64,000 bases of DNA from Pseudisothecium myosuroides (lineage: Eukaryota; Streptophyta; Bryopsida; Hypnales; Lembophyllaceae). The stretch is taken from NCBI GenBank assembly GCA_951799445.1, contig OX637288.1, forward strand, positions 33,459,288 to 33,523,287. The letters run 5' to 3'. How positions within the stretch are numbered: the stretch's first letter is position 1; the number at the start of each line of letters is the position of its first letter. The notes beneath the pieces are model-generated. The model had not been told where the DNA came from. It did no database searches and saw only the letters and a program-made list of their open reading frames with translations. This document shows positions 24,595 through 35,080 of this stretch, in pieces. Both the position numbers and the translations under genes were made by a program.

Positions 24595-25318
24595 ACCTTT
24601 GCTCTACCCTCTTAGTACTTCACATCAAAGCATGCATTCAAAAGACTTGATATTGGAATGCATGAGTCTTTACATACTTTCAAAAGCAAGCATTGCAGCT
24701 TTGCCAAGCCTTTCATTTAATAGATTCTGACGGTCTTTTATTTTGAAATGAAAAAACTTAAAGACTGACAACTTGTGAACGGCTAGGATTGCAAGGACAA
24801 GCAATTGACTATGAAATAATATGACTACAATAAATGTAGTGAATATGAGGTATTTTTTTAAAAGTCTTTAAGATTGTAGACGGTTGTGTCTGACAAGTGC
24901 AACTCTATAAAGTGAATCCCATCAAAATGAAAACAAAGATAACAATAAATCCGTTAATTTTTGCTTAATGACCTTGCCACCATTTTAGAGATCATAAAAT
25001 GGAGGGTGTATTTTTGCACTTCTTGTCAGTTACATGTATGGCTTGAGTCCAAAAGTTGTGGCGTCCTGACGACAAAATCTATTCCTAAATTCTCATTATA
25101 TTGCGTCACATGGACTATCATAAACCTCTTATTTTTTGAAATTTTTGAACTATATGAAGCATCCAAGTAATTGTCTATTGGATCTCTTTAATCATCACTA
25201 TAGTTTCTAATGTCATCCCAGTTCAGCTTTAGATACTTTGAATGACCTTGTGAAATAGAGGTCTTTCTTGAGTATGAAATTTCTCTTCTCCTGATGTGAT
25301 TGTAGTTTCACCATCACT

Positions 25319-28300
25319 ATGGATATGGCTTCAATTAGAGCAGATGGTCACGAGGTTCCTTTCAAGGTGCCTGTGAATGAATTAGGATTGGCAAAGGTGT
25401 CTAGTCATTTACTTCATGTGCGATTTAAATTTGTGGAATCCTCAATATATGTTGAAGAGGAGGTAATGCTAGAGTCTGGAGAAGTGAAAGAATGCATCTT
25501 TCAACACAAGGCTACAAGGGAAGATGGACATTTTTGGTCTCTTCCTCCTGGATGCTATAGGGCCTTTGGCGTCTCGACCATTGCCATGGCAGGGCCTACT
25601 GAAATTCACAATCACCAATCCAATACGTCTTCAATAGATATGTCATGCGGTATGCATTCCAATCCAAGTGATCCATCATTTCCTATACAGTCGTATGTCA
25701 CACCTCCTCTACTACGTTCTATTAAGAAAGAGCGTCTAGAACCTATTATAGAATTGTCTAGTGAGTCTGAAGGCAATTTTCCAGATGTTCCCGCATCCGA
25801 GCATTCGAAGCCCAAGTTTGGCACTGTTGAGATTCCTCCTCTTTTACCCATATTTCAAAATACACCAAGTCTTCTTCCATGCCTACGTCGTCTTGCTGAG
25901 GTTCAAGGGGCTAGGAATGAACTCGCAGGAATGAAATTTGATAGTATTCCTTTCTATCCAGTTCAGTGTCTTCCGCCTTCGTACAATGGAAATGTGGTTT
26001 TCCAATTGCCACCTTTGCCGAGTACTTCATCTAGTAAAGGTTCACGTACTATGCTAGACGGTATGGACAAACGATATGATGGGAATATCTGGTGCAGGAC
26101 ATTCACCACCAATATCCATAACATGGACAACTTGACATTCAGGAAGTCACACTGTGTTGGACAATTGGTATGTACAAATCCACAGTGTAACTTCCTTAGT
26201 AGATCTACGTCAAGGAATGAAACTGAGTGGATAGGCTGTTCAAAGGAGTCTTTCAAAGTTGGTAGTGATCCTCCGATAGGAAGTACTATCATATGTAGGA
26301 TATGCAAGAGTCCTCCCACTTGTATGAACATTTGCCATGCTAGGATTTACTATGTTGCAAGTAAGGATGGAGAAATTTGAGGGTGCATACACTTAGGGAA
26401 TCATTCACACCCTGTCGCTCTCAGAACTTGTCGCGAGTCACTAAGCAACATATCAACGCTCATCAGGGAGGAGGTGTCGAAAACTCCAATAGCAACAAAC
26501 TCAGCAATTGCTATGGCAGCTAGCAAGGAGTTTCTCGAGAGCTACCTGATTCACAAAGGGCCTGGAACTAAAGTGATGTTGGAGGGAAAAGCGCTTGACG
26601 AGGTCATGGACAAGTTTCAAATATTGAGTTCTCCTAATGTGAGGAACATTATTTCTTCATTCCGAAATATTGGCACTGGTGGGATCATTGACCGAATCAT
26701 GAATTTGAAGCGAGACTCTACCATTGAGTACATACATGATAGTGTATTTCCGGGTCAAGGAAAAGAGAAGGTTTACCTTTTCAAGATGCTCGCAGTGGGG
26801 CCTGGGAGTGGAGTGGATCTAGTCCGCCGGATGCAATCGGGTGGTGATCTTGAGAATGCATGGTTGATGTTCGATCATGTGAAGCGCGTGAAGGATTGGA
26901 CAACAATGGCATGCCACGTCTATGACTCGGGTTACTCTAAGGTTCAAACAATTGCTGTGTGTGACATGCAATCAGAGGATACAGAGGTTCAGTGCATCAT
27001 GTGGAGATGCTTGATTGCCCTCATGAAGAAGCATGGAGTAGAAAATCCAAATTTCAAGGGTTTTATGGCAGACAGTGCAATGGCAAATTGGAACGCTGTG
27101 AGGATTGTATTTGGATCAGGCAACCCTAAGAAACCTATGGAGAATCGTGAACGCACATGTCTATTGCATTGGACTAGTTCACTCCACAAGCATACTCAAA
27201 AACTTATAAAGCCGGACTTGCAACACCAACACGATCAGCTTTGCAAACAATACAAGGACGCCAAGACACGTGAAGAAGCAGAGACAAGATACTTTGTAAT
27301 TCGAGCATGGTGGTTATCATCTGGAGCAGCCACAGAAGATGGAATCCGGGAATTGGATCTTTGGTTGGCTTTTTGGCACTTCAGATATCGACAGTGGGGT
27401 GGCTTCTGGCAAATGGTGAGTCTTTCTTATCCTACCTAAGTTTTATTTGTCCTAAAGTTTGAATTCTATAACTTGAATTGTATACATTCTAACTACTAGA
27501 GTTGATACATATAGGGAATGACACTTGAAGAAGAGGCAGATATGCCATCGTGCAATCTGTCCGAGACAGTTCACAACAAATGGTTACAACAGTCAGGAAA
27601 TCGTGGAAACGACTTGTACGCAGCAACATGTGATGATAGCATCCGTGCCTTCATGCAGATGACAAATTATCGAGCATATTTAAACGGATCAGCATCTGGA
27701 ACTGGGCCTTCAAAACAAGAGTTGAAATTGAGAGTTGCTCGTCGAAGTGGAGATCCAAAGAAGTTGATGGCGGCTCTAAACCAATTGGAGGGGGTTCATA
27801 AAATGGCCACTTGTGTCCCACACTTGGAGGGAGAAGAGGTGTTTGGAAGTTTGAAGAGGAAGTTGGATCTTCCCATTGGCTCAAATGGTGATTCACATCG
27901 TCCAGATAAGGTTAATTTTTCACAACCTCGAGTTCAAATTAGATCTAGATTTGCTCATTCTCCTACATTAGAGCCAAATTCAATTACTGCCAATGTTGGA
28001 GAAGTTCCTCATGTTACCTCGGTGATGGAGTCAGATTGTAATGTGTCACAATGGCACATTGCAAGAATCTCCCACAAGTCTGCTGCAAAGTGCCACGCCC
28101 AGCAGCGTGGAACCAAAAAAAAATGCCTTGCTCGCATTGTAAACCAACCTTCCAACTCCAATGGCACTCCGGCTCCAACCTACCGTGGGCGTAAGAAAGA
28201 GTATAACTCTACTAAGGTGATTATCTCTGACTTCTGGTTTTGTTCCGATGACATAGGACGATGTGTAATGGGATCTCAACGCTCATTTGTTTTAGACTGG

Positions 28301-28912
28301 CCCGAGGTTCCAGAAGTTTGGCCGATCCTCACAGGCACAAATCTAACTAGGCAAGAGACTCTTCTTCTTCAACATGCGGGTTTTCGTCTACAAGCACATG
28401 AGGCTATGTCTCCACGTTGTCTATTCACCATCTCAAGAGTTTTTGAGCCTACTATGTTTGAGCATGGCGGCCCTGCAAACCCAGATCAGTATCCGACAAC
28501 TCGAAAGGGAAAGAATATTCGAAGGATCTCAAATGCACCTACAACTGAGCATCAAAACAAGTGGGAGAGCACTCGAAATGTGAAAGGAAGCATCATCAGT
28601 GTTACCATGCTACCATTTCCAGGGCTTGGAGCCATAATATGTTTAGAAACTGGAACTGATATTTCTTCAAATGTTTACCACATTTCTATTAGCATGTTCC
28701 CAGAATGTTCTTGCCCTAGTTTTGTTGACATGGCCGTGGCTGCAATTGGTGGTCGACCGCAGTATGTGAACTGCAAGCACCTATATTATCTTTTTAGGTA
28801 TTTTTGCAAGATGAATCACGAAGAAGACCAGTTCATTCATGCCCCCAGCTTTAGCTTCAATGAAGTGAAGTTGCTCCTTACTAGGGCTGGAATTCTCAAA
28901 TTGGCTAACTAG
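25319..28912 (+). pseudogene. MULE-type DDE transposase with Cys/His fingers and C-terminal SWIM finger, one in-frame TGA
   Basis: Two exons: 25319-27415 and 27515-28912, with a 99-bp GTGAGT...ATATAG intron in phase 0; 1,164 codons. Order: unassigned N-terminus, a Cys/His-rich region (about residues 285-370) ending in CIHLGNHSHPV and resembling the WRKY/GCM-type fingers of MULE transposases, an RNase H-like DDE core with candidate acidic residues in HVYDSGY (D536), VCDMQSED (D549) and GFMADSAMANW (D585), and a SWIM finger with C1097/C1099 and C1119/H1121 (CSC...CKH). A single TGA at 26378-26380 (codon 354) interrupts the finger region just before GCIHLGNH; the frame is otherwise open, so CGA-to-TGA is likely. 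It faces away from the ParB-methyltransferase gene and stops about 540 bp before the right TIR. Role: cutting and joining the element ends. Which acidic residues are catalytic was not determined by alignment. Confidence 0.82.
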
Positions 28913-29234
28913 AGAGGTCCATAGTTCTAGTTATATTGTTATTGTCATTACCATTTTTCTTAGAATTTGTTTTCACATCTAGATTTGCTTCAAGAGTTTG
29001 TTTAGAGCTTAATTAGTGGTGTAAGACATATTTTTGAGAAATGGTTTATGAAGGCTGGGAATAGCAATGTTTTATAATTTTGCAAGTATTACTAAATGCA
29101 AAAATTTTAAATCCTAAACTAAATTTTTGAAATGGAATAAGTTGATGGAGTGTTTGGTGAAGTACTATTTGGATTGTTTGAACAATTCACTTAAAGACTT
29201 TGATGAAATTTTTTTGGTTTAGTAGACTATTTTA

Positions 29235-29449
29235 TCTTCCATGGTTATAGGGTACCTATATTTTCCACGGTCATAGGTAACAAAATTTCCTAGTATTCAA
29301 ACTTTTTCTAAAAAATACCACCTATTTTCAAAATTTTAAAGGATAATTTTTATAATTCCATTTTTTTGGATTTCCAAGCTCTAGGCTCAACAAAACATGG
29401 CTCCAGGCTTGTAGGCTCGCATTTCTAGGCTCACACGCTAGCGTCGTTG
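29235..29449. repeat. MULE right terminal inverted repeat
   Basis: Partner of the left end. On the - strand it begins CAACGACGCTAGCGTGTGAG, continues with GAGCCTA and AAGCC, and reaches two GTGGA-type motifs at about 29238-29280. Identity to the left end is moderate, about two thirds over the first 45 bp by eye, so the ends have diverged. Confidence 0.78.
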
Positions 29450-29459
29450 GGTTAGATAT
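29450..29459. repeat. MULE target-site duplication, right copy
   Basis: Exact copy of GGTTAGATAT at 14773-14782. It is followed directly by GGCAGAAAATG, which continues the interrupted piggyBac-type sequence and matches the paralog at about 10184. Confidence 0.9.
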
Positions 29460-29559
29460 GGCAGAAAATGATTTTTTTTTAAAAATCCCTCCTTGCAATA
29501 GAAATGGTTGTTTTGGAGCAGTTTTTGTGAAAACATAGTGAAGGAACTTTAGGGGTTAA

Positions 29560-32100
29560 ACAAAACTCACATAAAAATATACTTACCTTAATCTTCTTGT
29601 TGTCTATCAAATCTTCATATATATTGAGAATTAAAGTACAGTACTACAAGAGCATTCCTCTTATTTTTTTAATGAAATTTATCCACCTTGTTTCCATATT
29701 ACTTAACAATTTTAGACCTTTTCATTATATAATAGTCGTTAATCTTTTCACTTAGCACACATCTTCAGTGATTTGTACAAGTTGGAATGGAATTCCCTAA
29801 GTATTATCTTCACCTTGTGTAACATGGATAATTTGTTCATGGCCTTAAGTAGAAGGTTCAATTTGTAAATAAGGTAATCTTGTGGATTATAGAATGAAAC
29901 ATATTTATCTACAATTTGAATGAATTTTGTCAATTTCACAACATAGCAGATGCGCCATCAGATCTAAAGTTCAACGATTTGGAGGCTATGGCCTAAAGAT
30001 TTATACTGCCACCATCTGTCATATCCTCCATGATAATTCTTAAGAAGTTGTCTGTTATAGAAGCTTCCTTTATTTTCTGTAAAAACATAAAGATGGAATA
30101 TGGACCTCGATCACATATGAAGAAATACTTAACAAACTTTCATTATCAATACTAATCAACAATACAACAAAAAATCTAATATTTTTCATTTTCAACTTCG
30201 TTTCATTAGTAATTTATTAAGATGACTAATTTCTTACAGTTTTCATTCACTTGTAGCCAAGAAAAAGATTCTGCAAATACTGAGAGTTTTTTTAGTCCTT
30301 CAACTTGAAGTGACTACAATCAATATTTTTCTTCAACTAAAAGAATCTTAATTATAGAAACTCAACCATGTAAGAACAATTTGGATGTTGAAGGGAAGAA
30401 AATAGAAGAACATGAAGATCGTTAAATTGATGAACCTATAAAAAAAGGTAGATTTACAAAGAAGCGGCCACCAACCAAGAAAAATGCTAAAAATATGAAG
30501 GTTGAAGAAGAAAATATTATAAAAAAAAAATTGGTTGAATAGTAACGTTGAGCAATTGATTGCAATTCAAAATAAAGTGCATATAAAGTTTGAGATTTTG
30601 AGAAAAATTTTAAAAAATAAAGTTTGACCTTCATTTATTAAACCAACACTTTCTGCTGTAGATATTTTAGAACTATTGTAAATGTTTTTAGATTATTGCA
30701 AACATCTTCGGACAATTGGACTGTTGTCAATTTTGAAAATTTGTAGCTTTTGCATTAAATGTTCAAATTTGATGAAATTTGTTGGAATTTTTTGGTTATG
30801 TCTTTTTGTTTATTTAAAAAAATATTCAAATGATTCCAAAATGTATTGAATATTTTAAAATCATTTTAATGCATTCAGTTTTATATTAATTCACCAATGT
30901 CCATTTTTATGACTATAACTTTCACAACTTTATAATTGTTTTAGTACAAAATAGTTCAACTATAATTAAGCTACAAAAGTATTTTTCAATCATATATGTG
31001 TTCAATTTTAACTCTTTACTATTTTAACTCTTTACTATTCTAACTTTCATTGTTTACTTATGAAAATTACAGCTCATAGTTTTTTAAATATCATTTAAGA
31101 AGGTTTACGCATTGTTTTAAAGCATTTTTACATGCTTCAATATAGAAATATAATTTTTTTCTAAACAATATGCTAAATTTTTGTTGCTATAGATACAGTC
31201 AATGACAGAGTTGTTATTCTCATTAGAGTTGATGTAGAAAACAATGATGAGAGACTAATGATAGAGGAATTGAATGAAAATGTGCACATGGTGAGAGGTA
31301 AACTATTCAGTGAGATAAAAAATTTGAGAGAATTTGCCCCTCAAAAATAAATAAGACATTTTGACAGATATAGTTTAAAAACGAACAAAAAACGGCTTCA
31401 TATGGTGGCAGAATTCATCCGAGAGAATCGAAGGTGCAATAAAACCATAAATTAAATGTGAATGAGGTATTTTTTTAAAATAAAAAAATAAAAAATTTAG
31501 GTATTTACTAAGTTATTGGTTGTTAGAATTCATAGGACTTACGCATCCTTGTCATTGAGCTTCAAGCATTGTCTCCCCTTGTCTTGCAAATTTTTTAAAA
31601 GGTCGTGTATATAATATTCACAAGCTGCATTAAATTCTCTAAAATCTTTAAATGTTGAAACATAATGTTGTTTATTCTCTTTTGATTAAAGAGTTTGTAG
31701 CCAAAAGAGAGCATGTATGCTTTATGTGTGCCAAAGAGCTGACTGCTCGTTTTTTTATTTCCTTAAGAAAAAAGGTATATACATAATTCCGAAAATTCTT
31801 GCCAATTGACCATTTGTTCCGGACATCTTTGAGTTATTATTTTAATAGAAGATTTGATTTAACTTGAAGTCCAACAGAGCATACTATAAAAGAATGGCGC
31901 AAAAAATGAAATTCGAAGCAAAGCAATGAGATTACAAAAATGCACTACCTATCAAATTTCTATGGACTTTCATACTAAATCAACCTTCACTTACATCACT
32001 TAGTAAATAACATACATGTAATAAAAATGTGTCATACTCATTTCAAAAACACATTGTCGGAGAGAAAGACACTTTGCAATATTGAAAAGACATGAAAATT
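29560..32100. other. AT-rich spacer, no gene seen
   Basis: No recognisable gene. A frame at about 31195-31350 reads somewhat protein-like but is short and ends in stops. A foreign-looking boundary was not found. Confidence 0.5.
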
Positions 32101-32129
32101 GATAATTTCAAAATGAAATTATAGAAGTT

Positions 32130-34620
32130 AAATGAGAATGGTGAAGCAACGTCATGCGTATTGAGCTGTAAACAACAGTTACAATTTTTTGTATTTATAA
32201 ATTTTATAAAGACTCCTATTGGATTCAAAGCAGAGCTATCGAATTTTCTAAACAAAAAAGACCAGTTTAGTGAACTGAAGTCACATGATTATATAAACAA
32301 CTTGAGATATTTTCTATCTATTGCAATGAAAGGCTTTGTACCTTAAAGGGTGTTAGAAGACATATCTCATTTATCAAGATTGGTCTAATAAATCACATTT
32401 AAAGAAATTAACATAGTCGAAGAATATAAAACTCAAAAAGTTGTAGAAAGATGTTAAGAAGTAATTAAAGAGTTGCAAAAGTCTATAATAACAATATAAA
32501 AAGATGAAGAGAATTTAAGATAAACAAATAGAGACTTAATTTGTTCTAAAATTATAAATGTATTTTTTGAAAATAAAAGTGAAAAAAAAAATGAGGTAAA
32601 ATATTAGGTTGAAAGGACAATAATTTTATAATTACTAGCATGAATGTCTTCATGTAGTAGTAATAAATACCCATATGATGACAATTTATGGAGTGATTAT
32701 TTTTTTTTTTTATCATTCCATAATAGGGAGGTGCTTGTAGGAAATGGAAAGAGAAAACATTTTTCAGGCCCACATGATGTTTAGTACATATAAATTAACA
32801 ATTATATGATCATGATCTTTATTGCTATAACTCGTTGGGTTGAAAAATACAATGAGGTCAAACGGCTATATGAAAAAGATGTTTCTTCATAAAGGTCAAT
32901 TAAAAACTAGGGAAGCGAGGCCCTCATTCAATGCATCTAGGACCGTTTTTTTGTATGAATTCAAGAAACTATTGAGAAAGCTGATGAAAACGAAGGAGGA
33001 ATTATAAAAGAGATTTTGAATTTGGAAGGTACAACATTTCGGCCCTTAGCGTGTATTATATGCATGTGAACATGCATGTGAACATGCATGTGAATATTGT
33101 CAATTTTTTTTGGTAGAGTGACATTAAAGAGTATGTTTTATTGTTTGAAATTGAATTCTAATATTTTTTTGGAATTAGTTGATTTACTTCTGTCTGAAAA
33201 GAGTGAGAACAATTTTTTGTTCAATTGTTGTACAAGTAATGAAGAACAAAATATGAAAAGATGAACGTAGGAAAATGAAAAATGGAATATGTAAAACTTT
33301 TTCAATTAGTAAATCCAAAATTTAATAACGTATCAATGTCAATTATTTAATTACGTTATATGTCAAATATTTAAACAATAATTGATAGTATTGAGGATTT
33401 TTTCTTGGCAAAAAAAAGTACGTTTGAACTATCCAATGAACGTGACCTTGAAAATCTTGTTTGTACTTGTCAACGTCTAAATATTTTTGGTATGTGTTTC
33501 CAAATGTAAATGATAAATAGGTCCTCATGAAGTACGTACAGTCGTTGAATATAAAATTTCTAAAGGAGTGCACAATTGATGAATCAGTTTTTAAGATACT
33601 TTTTAATCATCAAGCTCATCGTCTGAATCTTTATTTTGTATCATTGTAGTTTGTATAAAAAATATTGTATTGATTATTTTGATTACAATGTGAAAATGAT
33701 CAAAATACAATTAAATAGAATATAACATTGAATTTGATAGAAAGATTTGATGTCCAAAATGAAAACCTTGAAGCATTTAGGCTTGACTAATGACAATGAA
33801 CGAAGATGGAGTTATTATTAGAAGCAATGTAAGTTAAATAAATATATAATAATTTGAATGGTTTCCTACTAATTGCGTATATGCACTATAAATTTTTATT
33901 TTACGAATTGAATTATCATAAGTATAGGTGGATGTTTTTATAAAGTAAGATTATACAATGCAATGTGAACATGTGGGTGTTATTTTTGAGTGAATGAGAT
34001 AGATAAACACTTGATATAGTGCAATTCAGGTGTAGCTAGATGTTTTAAAGAGGATAAAAAAGTCAATTATATGTTCATATAGGATTACTAGTTGACATTT
34101 TAGAGGTGAAATATCCGACCCTAGGTAAAGACAATAAGAGTAAGGTTGTTTTGTTCCTTATTGAATGGTACAGAAATAATGTGCAACCCAAAAAAGTTTG
34201 TTTCATACAATTGACACGTCACAAACTTACTAAATGAATTCTCCTAGTGATCAACCTTTCATGTTTTCAAAAAATATTGAGAAGGTATTCTTTGCAGAGG
34301 ACCGTTTCAAAGACGGTTGGTATTTTGTCTTGCAACACAGACCAAAAACATTCAATGTATTTGATTATTTGGAGGCTAAAGCTTTGACGTCGGAAGACAT
34401 GTAACTAAATTATAATGCGGCCAAAAAAATAATTCTCCCAGACTGAAGACAATGCAGTCTATGAAAGTGAATGGAGACAGATAATGAAGATTTGGATTTT
34501 GTACAAAGACAAAGTAGCCACGATGATGATGAGTTTTTTCCACAGCAAGTAGTCTCCGAGACATTGCTATAGACGAACAAGAGGATTCAGATTACAAACA
34601 AAGAAAAACAAGGTATATAT
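32130..34620 (+). pseudogene. Decayed CACTA (En/Spm) transposase, DUF4218- and DUF4216-like relics
   Basis: Two separated conceptual segments match the style of plant CACTA TNP2 proteins. At 32161-32346 the frame contains FSELKSHDYINNLRYFLSIA, like the GLKSHDCH...LLP core of DUF4218 (the first codon is TTG, so this is not a real start). At 34076-34390 two frames give GLLVDILEVKYP, KVVLFLIEWYRNN and, after a frameshift, VFFAEDRFKDGWYFVLQHRP, like the YGVLxDIIEL...VLFxCDW...VFYVxDP...WHVV pattern of DUF4216. Numerous stops and frameshifts make it non-functional. Element ends were not found. Homology is judged by eye. Confidence 0.6.
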
Positions 34621-34909
34621 GCAACATCCATTTTTTGAGCTGATAGCCTTTGTGGTTGTACAATTCATATCCATTGATTTGTTTGATTAAACCATAGAAC
34701 TAGAAAGGAAATTAAACAACAGTCTTGTATATATGTAACAGGGATTTATTGAGATTGAGGTGAAATTGTAACATTAGCGAAAGCGTATTTCAATTTACAA
34801 GCAATCTATATTTTAAATTGAACTTTTTGTTTTGTTTTGTTTTTGTATTGATATGGTGAGATTTTAAAAATTATGAGCCCTCGAGTCACAATTTTGAAGC
34901 CTTTACAAC

Positions 34910-35080
34910 GCTAATATGTATGGATTATGTTTTGTGGCGTTTGAACCTATAGTGTGAAAATTATGGTTTCTTAAATTCTTTCAAAATTAAAAATTTAATT
35001 TAATTTTTTTTAAAAAAGAATCATTACTTTTACATTGCATGTTGAACGCCCTAAAACAAAGTCTTTGCACTCCTTCGTGG
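34910..35080. mobile_element. Second copy of the foldback MITE seen at 23665-23917
   Basis: TTTTGTGGCGTTTGAAC on the left and GTTGAACGCCCTAAAACAAAG on the right form the arms around an AT-rich centre. AAAGTCTTTGCACTCCTTCG matches the outer part of the copy in the MULE. It is more diverged than that copy. Confidence 0.65.

Larger units (their letters stand above)
14783..29449. mobile_element. 14.67-kb Mutator-like (MULE) element carrying a transposase and a ParB-methyltransferase gene
   Basis: Bounded by a perfect 10-bp direct repeat and by imperfect terminal inverted repeats that share GCTA, GTGAGC, GAGCCTA and AGCC in register from both ends. Inside lie two divergent multi-exon genes: a DDE/SWIM transposase (25319-28912, +) and a ParB-like/DNA methyltransferase fusion (15228-23209, -). 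There is also a palindrome array (20032-23049), a foldback MITE (23665-23917) and a small unassigned frame (24205-24594). It sits inside a piggyBac-type element. Calling it a MULE rests on the transposase architecture (Zn ligands, DDE, C-terminal SWIM), the duplication length and the TIRs. This copy is probably non-autonomous because both genes carry stops. Confidence 0.88.
10489..29559 (+). mobile_element. Second piggyBac-type element, no transposase, split by the MULE insertion
   Basis: Starts with TTAA-CCCCTAAAGG at 10489-10502 and ends with CTTTAGGGGTTAA at 29547-29559. Without the 14.7-kb MULE and one copy of its 10-bp target duplication it would be about 4.4 kb. It contains a 139-bp tandem array, inverted relics of that array, a 352-bp tandem duplication, a polypyrimidine tract and the family's right-end domain, but no transposase frame. 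It is presumably non-autonomous and would depend on a relative such as 2345-10289. The first bases inside its left end differ from those of copy 1, so assigning 10489 to this element, rather than to another truncated one, is an inference. Confidence 0.55.

Noticed and set aside
26474..27439. Separate gene starting at 26474
   Set aside because: It is in the same frame as 25319-26377, separated by a single TGA, and its first codon is GTG. The conserved finger spans the stop.
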